A stretch of 28,501 bases of DNA from the NCBI GenBank assembly GCA_937967805.1, contig CALBTC010000201.1, positions 1-28,501 of the forward strand, read 5' to 3'. This DNA is from an uncultured Anaerolineaceae bacterium. GTDB taxonomy: Bacteria; Chloroflexota; Anaerolineae; Promineifilales; Promineifilaceae. Of this stretch, positions 15,901 to 24,109 are shown piece after piece (within the stretch, counting starts at the first letter, position 1; every line of letters starts with the position of its first letter). A program made the position numbers and the translations under genes. The notes beneath the pieces were generated by a model. That model did no database searches, had not been told where the DNA came from, and saw only the letters and a program-made list of their open reading frames with translations.

Positions 15901-16843
15901 AGTGCCGCCAACAGCAACGCCCACAGCATCGGCCACGGCCGTTCCCACCAACACGCCAACCGTCGGCCCATCCCCCACACCGACCAACACATCGACAGTT
16001 GGACCTTCGCCGACGCCAACCGATACCCCGGTTCCGCCCACCGCAACGGCCACAGCTACTGCGTCGCCCACGCCAGAGCCGGGCGCTGGAGAAACGATTT
16101 ACGTTAGCGCCACCAACAGCGGCACGGCGGGCAGCGTCCCCTTCGATGACGAAGATGTGCTGGCCTATGACACAGATTCAGGCACTTGGGCGATCTATTT
16201 CGATGGCTCCGATCTGGGCATTACGCTCAACGATCTGGACGCTTTCTACCAAATGTCGGATGGCTCTTTGCTGTTGAGCTTTGTCCGTGCCCAAGACATC
16301 GGCTCACTCACTGGAGTGGATGATTCCGACATTGTCCGCTTCATCCCCACCTCGCTGGGCGAGACCACGGCCGGGACATTTGAGATGTACCTCGACGGCT
16401 CAGACGTGGGTCTTGCCTCGGGTGGCGAAGATGTGGATGCGATAGGGTTTACGCCAGACGGCCGTCTCCTCATCAGCACCCTGGGCACCTACAGCACCGG
16501 AAACGTGTCAGGTGCAGGCAACGATTTGCTGGTATTGGATGGCGGCGTCTTTGGCGACGACACCAGCGGCACCTGGGCCATTTACTTTGATGGAGAGGAC
16601 GTGGAGTTGACCGACAGCGGTGAAAACATCAGCGGTGTCTGGGTCGCGGCCAACGGCGACATTTACCTGGCCACCTCCGGCGCATTCGCCGTTACCGGTG
16701 CTGCTGGCGACGGCGCAGATATCTTCGTTTGCACACCCGGTTCGCTAGGCAGCACCACCAGTTGTACCTACAGTTTTTATTGGGACGGGTCAGCCGCTGG
16801 CCTTGGAAGTAACGGTATAGATGGATTTTTCATCGAGCAATAG
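12923..16843 (+). CDS. Large secreted multidomain protein: propeller, 26-unit Thr/Pro linker, DNRLRE/CBM96-like domain, YFDGSD repeats
   Basis: The 1306-residue exported protein of unknown function has a signal peptide (residues 1 to about 34, TTFA|Q). Next comes a repetitive region (about 40-595) with recurring PxGLAYD and LFVLD/LYVSD strands, resembling an NHL/YncE-like beta-propeller. An exact 8-residue TNTPLPTA repeat follows (597-804), then a DNRLRE/CBM96-like beta-sandwich (about 833-983, with [22 protein letters not shown] and FDSREA). A second Thr/Pro linker (about 985-1050) leads to four repeats of about 65 residues with YFDGSD cores. No sorting signal or C-terminal TM is seen, so it is probably released or bound to the polysaccharide. 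An AGGAAAAG ribosome site precedes ATG 12923. Its place inside the exopolysaccharide cluster suggests a matrix or surface protein. Confidence 0.88.
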   Translation: MMNIFSRKNIVGFIVVLLGTFLMTFPTGGITTFAQPVVTTTPRIIRTFDNSDLKVTSPAGLAFSTQSNLFHVVEANTLPPPMSTSSDIIRITPYAEWMGTSRLGITVQDPTTVTFDNVRNRMLVLNATSSALIEITEDASGLLNTGAVMQHDISHLELQDPQGITVEPVTGHLFVLDAAGPQLIRVEPDAAGGFANAGLTQTDLRPSGLSVPRGLAYDPSNASLITWDSQKQQFVALSTAGMRVNAWTLDDFTVGDDLSMTFAPTSDVTDDPALLSLFVVENKEQDQLADSTLQATDVQATAAPDSQIIEISFLPQLNLVSGIPIDPVSLQNVTQTSGFSPPSPDPSGLAYLSFSNSLMISDGEVNEMPQYFTGDNLFETSLAGNLIDTFTTIDYSNEPTGIAYNPANNFIYTTDDTGDKGVFEVNPGLDGVYSTGDDIITYYDLGSSSDPEGVAYGQGKLYVSDGANGELFTIDLGPNGVLNSSDSLTQFDTDQLGLDDPEGVEYDPDNGHLYILSSNDDVIAEIETDGTLLRYLDISSLNAIKPAGLAYAPASGNPSQRNLYIVDRAIDNGPDPDENDGVMFEISYSHLSSGNPTNTPVPTATNTPLPTATNTPRPTATNTPLPTATNTPLPTATNTPLPTATNTPLPTATNTPLPTATNTPLPTATNTPLPTATNTPLPTATNTPLPTATNTPLPTATNTPLPTATNTPLPTATNTPLPTATNTPLPTATNTPLATATNTPLATATNTPLPTATNTPLATATNTPLPTATNTPLATATNTPLPTATNTPLPTATNTPLPTATNTPIPPTDTATPVNTATPTSTPEEPGGTFTFTAVADAAVLSNRSDNNYGTASGLAADGSPVINSYLRFDVQELTGNIDSVTLRLWANSTNSAGVDASGVTDNSWSETGITYNNAPAAGAVLGSSGATSAGTWSEIEVTSFVTGEGLVSFMISTADAGRIMFDSREAANAPELVIVTVGGSTPTPTDTPVPPTATPTASATAVPTNTPTVGPSPTPTNTSTVGPSPTPTDTPVPPTATATATASPTPEPGAGETIYVSATNSGTAGSVPFDDEDVLAYDTDSGTWAIYFDGSDLGITLNDLDAFYQMSDGSLLLSFVRAQDIGSLTGVDDSDIVRFIPTSLGETTAGTFEMYLDGSDVGLASGGEDVDAIGFTPDGRLLISTLGTYSTGNVSGAGNDLLVLDGGVFGDDTSGTWAIYFDGEDVELTDSGENISGVWVAANGDIYLATSGAFAVTGAAGDGADIFVCTPGSLGSTTSCTYSFYWDGSAAGLGSNGIDGFFIEQ
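14711..15334 (+). repeat. 26 tandem copies of a 24-bp unit (TNTPxxTA linker)
   Basis: The coding repeat has an exact 24-bp period from 14711 to 15334 with no indel and ends in a divergent 27th unit (TNTPIPPT). Unit 1 reads VPTA, unit 3 RPTA, and units 18, 19, 21 and 23 LATA; the rest are LPTA. Differences between units are mostly synonymous third-position changes, which argues that the protein sequence is maintained while units are copied or exchanged. Confidence 0.95.
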
Positions 16844-16895
16844 ACATCAAAAAACAACAACTCAATGAACATTATCTACTAGGCAGCAGAAAATT

Positions 16896-18077
16896 ATGGA
16901 ACTTAAAATCTATCTCCGGATCATTCTGAAATATTGGTGGATCATTGTGGCAGCCTTCATTTTTACAGTGATTCCTACCTACTTATTCGTTAACAGCCAG
17001 CCATGGATTTACGAATCTGCCGCGACCTTTGTCATTCGACCCCGCTCAGACATTGCTATCAACGGTGATGAAATCGTTGATGCTCTGGATACGATCAGCC
17101 GGCGTGTTGAAATTAACACCACCTTTGCCGAAGTTTCCAGCAGCAGCCTGATTAAGCAGCGCGCCATTGAAAGTTTGGCGTTATCGTCTGAAGACCGGCA
17201 GGGATTAAAAGTGAATGGCAAAGTTGTTGCCGGTACTAACATTTTGGAAATTAGCGTCCAGGGACCAAACCCTGAAATTGTGCGCGACTTTGCCAATGCC
17301 GTCAGCCAGGAAACGCTCGCTTACGTCAGCAATCTTTACGACGTCTTTGCCTTAGAACCACTTGACGCGGCCAGCCTGCCTGCTGAGCCCGTTAGCCCGA
17401 ATAAACCACTTAACCTGGCCTTGGGTGGCGGTTTGGGTTTGCTTCTAGGGATTGGCCTGATCTTCTTCCTGGAATATTTGCAGGAACCTGCTCCAGTTGA
17501 TTCCAGCGTAAACGTGATCGATGAAGAAACCGGTGCATATAACCGGACTTACTTCACGCTACGACTGCGCCAGGAGGTAAGCCGGTCCCGGCACAACAAC
17601 TACTCTTTCTCTTTGGCCCTTGTCAAGGTATATCATCGTGGTCTTATGAATGACGTGGCGAAGCCATTCCCGGCAGCAAAAGCGCTTCGACTCATTCTAA
17701 CCAGCCTGGAGCCCAATTTGCGCGATGAAGATATTTTGGCCTACATGGGACAAAACACGTTTGCTCTGCTGCTGCCTCATATGCCCGGTGACGCTGCCAA
17801 AGATTTATTAACCTTTTTGCAGACTCAGATCAGCCTGGTTTCACCAAAGGAGCTCGGCGAAAGTCAGGCAACCGGTATTTACTGTTCCGTTGGCATTGTT
17901 GTCTCTCGACTTCACACTGCGCCAGGCGAGTTGCTGGCCCAGGCGGCCCAGGCGCTTGAAGAGGCAGATGCAGCCGTTTACGGCAAAGTTCATCTGCTTA
18001 CTCAAACCAACACGCTCACGCATCATGCCAACGGCCGTTCAACCATTAATAAACACGCTACAGAAGCTGACAGGTGA
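16896..18077 (+). CDS. Wzz-type chain-length protein fused to a degenerate GGDEF domain
   Basis: The 393-residue membrane protein begins with a Wzz/polysaccharide co-polymerase domain: TM1 about 12-31, an extracytoplasmic region, the usual Pro-rich PAEPVSPNKP (162-171) before TM2 (about 174-192). Instead of ending or continuing into a tyrosine kinase, it carries a cytoplasmic domain of about 185 residues with the GGDEF fold landmarks. These are DEETGAYNRTYF (209-220, matching DxLTGLxNRRxF), YMGQNTFALLLP (283-294, matching RYGGDEFxxxLP), SVGIV (331-335) and EEADAAVYGKV (355-365). The signature GGDEF is GQNTF, so it cannot be an active diguanylate cyclase by known rules. RDED (276-279) sits exactly 5 residues before it, where the c-di-GMP-binding I-site RxxD lies. 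It probably sets polymer chain length and may sense a cyclic nucleotide. Confidence 0.88.
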   Translation: MELKIYLRIILKYWWIIVAAFIFTVIPTYLFVNSQPWIYESAATFVIRPRSDIAINGDEIVDALDTISRRVEINTTFAEVSSSSLIKQRAIESLALSSEDRQGLKVNGKVVAGTNILEISVQGPNPEIVRDFANAVSQETLAYVSNLYDVFALEPLDAASLPAEPVSPNKPLNLALGGGLGLLLGIGLIFFLEYLQEPAPVDSSVNVIDEETGAYNRTYFTLRLRQEVSRSRHNNYSFSLALVKVYHRGLMNDVAKPFPAAKALRLILTSLEPNLRDEDILAYMGQNTFALLLPHMPGDAAKDLLTFLQTQISLVSPKELGESQATGIYCSVGIVVSRLHTAPGELLAQAAQALEEADAAVYGKVHLLTQTNTLTHHANGRSTINKHATEADR

Positions 18078-18081
18078 AATT

Positions 18082-19656
18082 TTGACCAAACAGTCGGACC
18101 AGAAACCCACCTTTGAACGAAACATGCTCCAGACCGCCAAAGGCGGAGGCTTTTTGGCCGCTGGCAGCCTGTTTGAGTTCGGCATCCGCTTTGTCATCGC
18201 CTTCTTGCTGGCCCGCGTGTTAGGCGCGGCCGAATACGGCATGTACAACCTGGCCATCAGTGCGGCCGTCATCGTCGCCAGCATTTCTGCGCTGGGCATG
18301 GACGACGGCATGATCCGCTACATCGCCATGATGGTCGGCCAGCGGGACGAAAAAGGCGTTTGGGGCACCCTGCAAATTGGCTTCGGCATTGGGATGGCGA
18401 TGAGCCTGGTGACCGGCGTTGGTCTCTACCTGCTGGCCGAACCGGTTGGCTTGCACATCTTCCACGAGCCGGACCTGGTACCTTTGCTGCGGATTTTCAG
18501 CTTCATCATCCCCCCTCTTACCTTGAGCAACATCCTGGTTGGCGCGGCCCGCGGCTTTAAACGGATGGATTATTCCGCGCTGGCCGAAAACGTCATCCAG
18601 TTTGTCATCCGGCTCGTCTTGATCGGCATTTTGGCGCTGCTGGGTCTGAACGTCTTTATGGCCTCCATCGTCTTTGGCCTGTCTGAATTGGCAGCCACGC
18701 TCGCACTCATTTATTTGCTGCACAAACAGTTCTCGTTCAAACGCCCCATTCGCGAGGCACGCCGCGACACGCGCGAAATCTTCACCTTTGCCCTGCCTTT
18801 TTGGATGTCTGGACTGCTGTCTAAATTTCGCAAAAACATTCAGGCTGTTTTGCTGGGCACCTTCAATACCGTCGCCGGGGTTGGGGTGTTTGCCATCGTC
18901 AGCAGCATCAATCTGGTGGGGCGCGTTAGCTACCAATCGATCATCGCCTCGGTAAAACCGTTTCTGGCAGAACTGCATTCCCAGGGAAACATTAAGCAAA
19001 TGGGCCAGCTTTACCAAACCACCACCCGCTGGACGCTCATGACCAACCTGCCGATTTTTCTCATCATGGTGCTGTTTCCCGAACAGCTTTTGATCATTTT
19101 TGGCGAGAGCTTTGTGGTGGGCGCCTCGGCGCTGGCCATTCTGGCCTATGCCGAGCTGGCCAACGCCGGCACCGGTATCTGTGGCTCCATCATTGATATG
19201 ACCGGTTACACCAAGCTGAAGCTGGTCAACTCCGTGGTATGGGTGCTGCTGCTGTCGGTGACCAATGTGCTGCTGATTCCGCCGTGGGGTGTGGTGGGTG
19301 CGGCCGTTGCCACCCTGATCTCCACCACCACGATTAATTTGCTGCGCGTAGCCGAGGTCTGGTTTTTGTTCAGGCTCCAGCCCTACAACCGCACCTTTCT
19401 CAAGCCGGTGGCTGCCGGCGTGGGCGCCTATTTTAGTGCCCAACTGCTGGCGCAATGGTTTTCGGCCGATGCCACGCTGGTTCACGCCATCCTGCACATG
19501 GCGTTTGTTGTGATTGTTTACACCGGCCTGTCTCTGCTTTTGCGGTTGTCCCCGGAGGACAAGGTTGTGCTGCTGAGCCTCAATGATCGTGCGGCCGTAT
19601 TGCTGGCAAGAGGTCGGGCAAGATTGAACGGCCGTCTTCCGGCCCAATCTGGATAA
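18082..19656 (+). CDS. Wzx-type polysaccharide flippase (MVF/MOP superfamily)
   Basis: The protein of about 524 residues has some 12-14 hydrophobic segments and the typical start GGGFLAAGSLFEFGIRFVIAFLLARVLGAAEYGMYNLA. It should flip undecaprenyl-linked repeat units across the membrane. The long C-terminal half (LLIIFGESFVVGASALAIL, STTTINLLRVAEVWFLF) is as expected for the family. The start is uncertain. TTG 18082 lies 4 bp after the upstream stop with AGGTGA (18072-18077) in place. ATG 18025 would overlap the upstream gene by 53 bp, and ATG 18124 removes a basic hydrophilic N-terminus. The frame is also open back to 17890 but only inside the preceding gene. Its spacing argues for translational coupling with the Wzz-like gene. 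Confidence 0.92.
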   Translation: MTKQSDQKPTFERNMLQTAKGGGFLAAGSLFEFGIRFVIAFLLARVLGAAEYGMYNLAISAAVIVASISALGMDDGMIRYIAMMVGQRDEKGVWGTLQIGFGIGMAMSLVTGVGLYLLAEPVGLHIFHEPDLVPLLRIFSFIIPPLTLSNILVGAARGFKRMDYSALAENVIQFVIRLVLIGILALLGLNVFMASIVFGLSELAATLALIYLLHKQFSFKRPIREARRDTREIFTFALPFWMSGLLSKFRKNIQAVLLGTFNTVAGVGVFAIVSSINLVGRVSYQSIIASVKPFLAELHSQGNIKQMGQLYQTTTRWTLMTNLPIFLIMVLFPEQLLIIFGESFVVGASALAILAYAELANAGTGICGSIIDMTGYTKLKLVNSVVWVLLLSVTNVLLIPPWGVVGAAVATLISTTTINLLRVAEVWFLFRLQPYNRTFLKPVAAGVGAYFSAQLLAQWFSADATLVHAILHMAFVVIVYTGLSLLLRLSPEDKVVLLSLNDRAAVLLARGRARLNGRLPAQSG

Positions 19657-19666
19657 GGAAATTTTC

Positions 19667-20686
19667 ATGCAACTCGGACCCATCTACATTGGTGGCTTAG
19701 ACCGCTGTGGTAAAACAACAATGCGCGCCTTCCTGGTGTCACATCCCAGCATTGCCATTCCGGCCGTTGGCTCCAACATGTGGACCTATTTTTATGGCCA
19801 ATATGGCGATCTGGCCCAGCCGGACAACTTCGAGCGTTGCCTGACGGCCCTGCTGCATTACAAACACGTCCGCTTCATGCAGCCAGACCCCGACCGCATT
19901 CGCCACGAGTTTTGGCAGGGCGAACCAACTTACGCGCGCCTCTTTTCCCTCTTCCTCAGCCATTTTGCCGAGCGTGAAGGCAAGCCCCGCTGGGGTGCCC
20001 AAACCGGCCTTATTGAGCGGTACGCGCCCCAGCTTTTTGCCGCCTATCCCGGCCTGAAAATCATCCACATGCTGCGCGATCCGCGCGACCGGTATGAGGC
20101 GTCGCTGGCCCGCTGGCCGGACGGCAAAGGTCGGGCCGGCGGGGCAGTTGCCCGCTGGCTTTACTCCACCCGGCTGGCGGAGCAGCACGTGCGGAATTAT
20201 CCGGGGCAATACAAGATCGTCCGGTTCGAGTCGATGGTCTCCGAACCAGAAGAAACGCTGCGTGACGTGTGCGCTTTTTTGGGTGAGACCTTCATGCCGG
20301 AGATGCTGCGCATGGAAGGGGCGCCGCGGCAGCGCGACCGGCTGCTGAAGGGCACAACCCTGGCACCAGGAGAATGCCCGGTTTCGCCGGCGTACATTGG
20401 CGGCTTTCGTGGCAAAGTTCCCTTGCCGGAGATCGCTTTTATGCAGCTGCACGCCGGGCACAAAATGCGGGCTTATGGCTATGAATCAGACCCGCTTTAT
20501 TTTTCGCCGAAGGAGTGGCTGAAATTTTATCTGAGTACCTGGCCTAATCAGATGGTGCGCCTGGGAGCCTGGCTCGCCGTGGAACTGCTTCAGCAGCATT
20601 TTCCCGGCTGGGTTGGGCGCACGCCAGGCCAGCGCATGATTATCGAGGAACCATATCAGCCGGTAAACCAACTGGAGACGATGTAA
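19667..20686 (+). CDS. Sulfotransferase-family protein, paralogue 1
   Basis: The 339-residue protein of the PAPS-dependent sulfotransferase family (sulfotransfer_3-like) is the first of three tandem relatives. The 5'-phosphosulfate loop region reads YIGGLDRCGKTTMRAFLVSHP (8-28) and the 3'-phosphate region HMLRDPRDRYEASLARW (134-150). Shared blocks with the next two genes are WTYFYGQYGDL, NFERCL, FWQGEPTYARLF and the C-terminal EWLKFYLSTWPN. Two departures from the family norm stand out: the loop GLDRCGKT fits Walker A (GXXXXGKT) where RSGT is usual, and WGAQ replaces WGDK/WGEK (109-112). It may sulfate the exopolysaccharide, but substrate and even donor are unproven. AAGGA precedes ATG 19667. 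Confidence 0.85.
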   Translation: MQLGPIYIGGLDRCGKTTMRAFLVSHPSIAIPAVGSNMWTYFYGQYGDLAQPDNFERCLTALLHYKHVRFMQPDPDRIRHEFWQGEPTYARLFSLFLSHFAEREGKPRWGAQTGLIERYAPQLFAAYPGLKIIHMLRDPRDRYEASLARWPDGKGRAGGAVARWLYSTRLAEQHVRNYPGQYKIVRFESMVSEPEETLRDVCAFLGETFMPEMLRMEGAPRQRDRLLKGTTLAPGECPVSPAYIGGFRGKVPLPEIAFMQLHAGHKMRAYGYESDPLYFSPKEWLKFYLSTWPNQMVRLGAWLAVELLQQHFPGWVGRTPGQRMIIEEPYQPVNQLETM

Positions 20687-20689
20687 CTA

Positions 20690-21577
20690 ATGGAGAATGG
20701 ACCTATTTACATTGGCGGTTTGGCCCATTCGGGCAAGACGCTGCTGCGCCGGATGCTTTCAGTTCAGCCCAATCTGGTGATCTCCCGCAAAACCAAGATG
20801 TGGGATCGTTTTTATAACCAGTTCGGTGATTTGAGCCGCCCGCAAAACTTCGAACTTTGTCTGGCCGCCATGCTGCAAAACAGACAGGTGCAATCCTTGG
20901 CCCCGGACGAGGCGCGGATTCGTGCGGAATTCTGGCAGGAGGCGCCGAGCTATGCCCGGCTGTTTGCCTTGTTTCAGGCACACCATGCAGAGCGGCTAGG
21001 TAAAACGCGCTGGGGCGTGCAGTTGGGCTTTGCCGAACGGCTGGCCGATCCGATTTTTGCTGCGCATCCCCAAGCCAAGATGATTCACCTGATTCGGGAC
21101 CCGCGCGACAGGAATACGGCCGTAAAATCCATCACCCAACACCGGCGGGGCAAAACCGGCTGGTCCACTGCCTGCTGGCTGTACTCGGTTGGCCTGGCCT
21201 GGCGCAACCAGAAGCGATACCCAGAAAATTATCTTGTCGTCCGTTACGAATCGCTGATCACCAGTCCGGAAGCGACGCTGCGCCAGATTTGTACATTCTT
21301 GGGTGAGCCGTTTTTGCCAGAGATGCTGGCTGTGATGGATGGGGAGGATACGGCCGTTTCCCCCCCAACTCCAATGCTCACCAAGCAAGAAATCGCCTTT
21401 ACTCAAGCCGTTGCCCGGCGTTACATGCTGGCCTTTGGCTATCGTTTGACGAACCCCCAGCTTTCGCTGCGCGATTGGCTGCAGTTTTACCTGGTCGATT
21501 GGCCCACGAACTGGGCCGTCTTGACCTTTTGGTCCGTCTTCAGAGCCCGATCCATCGGTAAATATGTGAGGAGCTAG
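20690..21577 (+). CDS. Sulfotransferase-family protein, paralogue 2
   Basis: The 295-residue tandem relative starts 3 bp after the stop of paralogue 1 and shares its layout: YIGGLAHSGKTLLRRMLS (8-25), WDRFYNQFGDLSRPQNFELCL, FWQEAPSYARLF, IRDPRDRNTAVKSITQH (135-151), VVRYESLITSPEATLRQICTFLGEPFLPEML. It is the shortest and most diverged of the three. The loop GLAHSGKT again fits Walker A, WGVQ replaces WGDK (108-111), and the Ser expected nine residues into the RDPRD motif is Ala. Much of the segment between the strand-loop after EML and the C-terminal helix is missing relative to paralogues 1 and 3. It may have lost or changed activity. Confidence 0.83.
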   Translation: MENGPIYIGGLAHSGKTLLRRMLSVQPNLVISRKTKMWDRFYNQFGDLSRPQNFELCLAAMLQNRQVQSLAPDEARIRAEFWQEAPSYARLFALFQAHHAERLGKTRWGVQLGFAERLADPIFAAHPQAKMIHLIRDPRDRNTAVKSITQHRRGKTGWSTACWLYSVGLAWRNQKRYPENYLVVRYESLITSPEATLRQICTFLGEPFLPEMLAVMDGEDTAVSPPTPMLTKQEIAFTQAVARRYMLAFGYRLTNPQLSLRDWLQFYLVDWPTNWAVLTFWSVFRARSIGKYVRS

Positions 21578-21582
21578 CTTCT

Positions 21583-22566
21583 ATGGAACGTGGACCCATC
21601 TTCATTGCCGGTCTGGAACGGAGCGGCACCAGTCTGATTTATGCCCTGCTGGCCTCCCATCCGCGCATCGCCATGACGCGCCGCACCAACCTGTGGACCT
21701 ATTTCTACAACCAGTACGGCGACCTGAGCCGGCCGGAAAATTTTGAACGCTGCCTGGGCATGATGATGCGCTACAAGCGGCTGGTGGTTTTGGATCTGGA
21801 TGCTGATAAGCTGCGTGAAGATTTTTGGCAGGGAGAACCGACCTACGGCCGTCTCTTCGCCCTCCTCGAAGAACAGGTGGCCCAACGCAAAGGCAAGCCG
21901 CGCTGGGGCGACAAATCGCTCAACACAGAACGGTACGCCGAGCCTATCTTTGCCGCCTACCCCGGTGCTCGCATCCTGCACATGCTCCGCGACCCGCGCG
22001 ACCGGTATGCTTCCGTTTTAGCTCGCTGGAAGAGCCGGCGCGGTGGCGTAGGTGCCGGTACGGCCATGTGGCTTTCCTCCGTCAGCCTGGCCGAGGCAAA
22101 CCGCCTTCGCTACCCGCAGCAGTACAAAATCATCCGTTACGAAACGCTGGCCGCCAAACCGGAAGAAACGCTGCGCGAAATTTGTGCCTTTATTGATGAA
22201 GAATATGCACCGGAAATGTTGACCATGCGTGGGGCCAAAACGTTCCGCGAACAGGGCAGCAACAGCTCGTACGGGCAGCGCAAACCTGGCGTCATTTCTA
22301 CAAATTCGATCGGCCGTTTCCGCCAGGTATTGTCGCCCAACCAGATAGCCTTTATCCAAAATCAGGCCGGAGAGGAGATGTTGGCTTTTGATTATGAGTT
22401 GGATGTGGTGGAACGGCCGCTCAGCCAGCGCCTTCGTTTTTCCCTGCTAGATTGGCCGCTGAACCTGGCCCTTTTAACCGCCTGGCGCGTGCGCCACCTC
22501 ATCAGGCAGCAAACCAAAACGCCGCTGCCCGCTTACCGCATCGTCGCCGAGCCGAACGCTTCGTGA
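21583..22566 (+). CDS. Sulfotransferase-family protein, paralogue 3 (canonical motifs)
   Basis: The 327-residue third tandem member has the motifs expected of an active PAPS sulfotransferase: FIAGLERSGTSLIYALLASHP (7-27), WGDKS (108-112) and HMLRDPRDRYASVLARW (133-149) with the Ser at the usual place. It should transfer a sulfuryl group from PAPS to a hydroxyl or amino group, most simply of the exopolysaccharide or its lipid-linked unit. GAGGAG lies about 9 nt before ATG 21583, which starts 5 bp after the previous stop, so all three are almost certainly co-transcribed. It is closer to paralogue 1 in the WTYFYxQYGDL and FWQGEPTY blocks. Confidence 0.88.
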   Translation: MERGPIFIAGLERSGTSLIYALLASHPRIAMTRRTNLWTYFYNQYGDLSRPENFERCLGMMMRYKRLVVLDLDADKLREDFWQGEPTYGRLFALLEEQVAQRKGKPRWGDKSLNTERYAEPIFAAYPGARILHMLRDPRDRYASVLARWKSRRGGVGAGTAMWLSSVSLAEANRLRYPQQYKIIRYETLAAKPEETLREICAFIDEEYAPEMLTMRGAKTFREQGSNSSYGQRKPGVISTNSIGRFRQVLSPNQIAFIQNQAGEEMLAFDYELDVVERPLSQRLRFSLLDWPLNLALLTAWRVRHLIRQQTKTPLPAYRIVAEPNAS

Positions 22567-22580
22567 TTTTTTAGCCGTGC

Positions 22581-22640
22581 AGACCCGAAGGGTTTGACAC
22601 CTCGAAAGGTCAATTGCGCAAAAGCAAACCCTTCGGGTCT
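22581..22640. repeat. Dispersed inverted-repeat element, copy B
   Basis: Perfect 16-bp inverted arms, AGACCCGAAGGGTTTG (22581-22596) and its reverse complement (22625-22640), enclose a small internal hairpin ACCT-CGAA-AGGT. The element fills the gap between paralogue 3 and the ligase gene. It shares arm and centre sequence with the element at 9359-9421. The strong stem followed by TCCT, not a T-run, makes it a poor classical terminator, but it could still attenuate or stabilise the transcript. Confidence 0.85.
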
Positions 22641-22651
22641 TCCTAAACACT

Positions 22652-24109
22652 ATGTCTATTACAGGTTCAATCTTTAACCACCAACAAGAAAGAAAGCTAA
22701 GCAGGCAGCAGCTTCTGCTTCTAGGGCTGTTTGGGCTGGGGCTGTCCGTTGTTGTGGCTTATCTGGTTGTGGCCGATTTGTGGCCTTTTGCCATAGTCCT
22801 GGTGCTCGCTTTACCCATTTTTGCGCTGCTGCACCGCTACCCGCTTACCGGTTTGTTTGTCTGGCTGCTGCTGGCCCAGTTTCTTGTCCTTACCGACAGC
22901 AGTATGCTCCGTAGACTATATTGGCTCATTCACCGTGCTCTACCGCCCATCACCATTGGCATCATTTTGCTCAGCCACATGCTGCATGTTCACAAGCGTA
23001 AACTACCCCGCCTTGGTGGGGCAGAACTGATTATGGTCGGTTATCTGGTCGTGACCCAGCTTTCCGTTCTTTATTTAAGTGATGATGTGCAGGCCAACAC
23101 AATCTACGTTTATGATCGCATTTTTGTGCCGATGTGTCTCTACCTGCTCATACGTCTGCTGCACCCTACCGAGCAGGACCTGCGGCGTCTCATACCGGTT
23201 TTTATTTTCGTCCTGGTTGCCCAGTCGATTATCGGCATTCTCTCCTGGTCTGCGCCGCAGGTGCTGCCCAGCGCCTGGCTGGATCGCGCTGGTTCACGCA
23301 CCACCGGCTCGCTGCAATCCTACAGCGTGTTTACCGTCACTGCGGTTACCTGTGGCCTGCTGATTTTGCAAAGCGCCCTGAACCACAATCTGGGCAAAAC
23401 CTGGCGATGGCTACAGTACCTTTTATTTAGTCTAGCTTACTTCATGATCTTTTTCTCTTTTTCACGAGGTAGTTGGCTGGCGGGATTGGTCGTTTTTATG
23501 GGACTGGCCGTTATTTATCGGCAGTTTGTTGTGCGGTTTACTCTCATCACGCTCCCTGTCATCGCCATTTTGCTTAGCGCCGGAGCGCTTGGCGCTTATG
23601 CAGAATGGGCCAGTCAGCGTTTTTACTCTGACCATTCGCAAGAAGCAGCCTTAAGCCGGCTGCCAATCTACTACGCTTCTTACCGCATGTTTGAGGAGAA
23701 GCCGGTGATGGGTTGGGGCTATGGCAATTTCGACCGCTTCGACCGCCTCTTTCAAGCGCGGGTGGGCGATCTGGTCAACCCGGTAAAGGACCACGCCTCA
23801 CACAACTTGTATCTGACCCTTCTGGCGGAACAGGGAATTGTGGGTGTTTTCTTTTACCTGGCACCGATGTTTTGGTGGTTGGTTTTGTCGGTAAGGGCAT
23901 ATTCCAGGCTGCCGGTAGAAGGTTTTTGGAGCCGCAAATTATTGGTCATTTTCTGGCTGCTGCTCCTTTTTCACGTCATCGTTAACAACTTTTCCAACAT
24001 GCGGGTGGTTTACGGCCTGGGCCTGTGGTGGATCACGCTAGGTTTTATCGGCGCAATGGTTTCGCGTACTCTTTCGGTGGAAGCTGGCCGACTGGAGACG
24101 CGCCCATGA
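22652..24109 (+). CDS. O-antigen ligase/polymerase family membrane protein (WaaL/Wzy_C)
   Basis: The 485-residue protein has about a dozen TM segments and the Wzy_C signatures FSFSRGSWLAGLVVF (about 270-284) and, in the large extracytoplasmic loop, KDHASHNLYLTLLAEQGIVGVFFYL (about 379-403), with the conserved Arg and His. VMGWGYGNFDRF is also typical. In a Wzx/Wzz locus it is most likely the polymerase that joins flipped repeat units; a ligase role cannot be excluded by sequence. ATG 22652 lacks a ribosome-binding site and sits 11 bp after repeat B. Its stop overlaps the next start by ATGA. Confidence 0.9.
   Translation: MSITGSIFNHQQERKLSRQQLLLLGLFGLGLSVVVAYLVVADLWPFAIVLVLALPIFALLHRYPLTGLFVWLLLAQFLVLTDSSMLRRLYWLIHRALPPITIGIILLSHMLHVHKRKLPRLGGAELIMVGYLVVTQLSVLYLSDDVQANTIYVYDRIFVPMCLYLLIRLLHPTEQDLRRLIPVFIFVLVAQSIIGILSWSAPQVLPSAWLDRAGSRTTGSLQSYSVFTVTAVTCGLLILQSALNHNLGKTWRWLQYLLFSLAYFMIFFSFSRGSWLAGLVVFMGLAVIYRQFVVRFTLITLPVIAILLSAGALGAYAEWASQRFYSDHSQEAALSRLPIYYASYRMFEEKPVMGWGYGNFDRFDRLFQARVGDLVNPVKDHASHNLYLTLLAEQGIVGVFFYLAPMFWWLVLSVRAYSRLPVEGFWSRKLLVIFWLLLLFHVIVNNFSNMRVVYGLGLWWITLGFIGAMVSRTLSVEAGRLETRP

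Noticed and set aside
18220..19683. 487-residue reverse-strand frame opposite the flippase gene
   Set aside because: Its Gln/His/Gly-rich, domainless content is typical of the antisense of a hydrophobic membrane gene with GC-rich codons.
20690..21577. Paralogue 2 as an adenylylsulfate kinase because of GXXXXGKT
   Set aside because: The rest of the protein follows sulfotransferase paralogues block by block, and no APS-kinase motifs beyond the loop are present.
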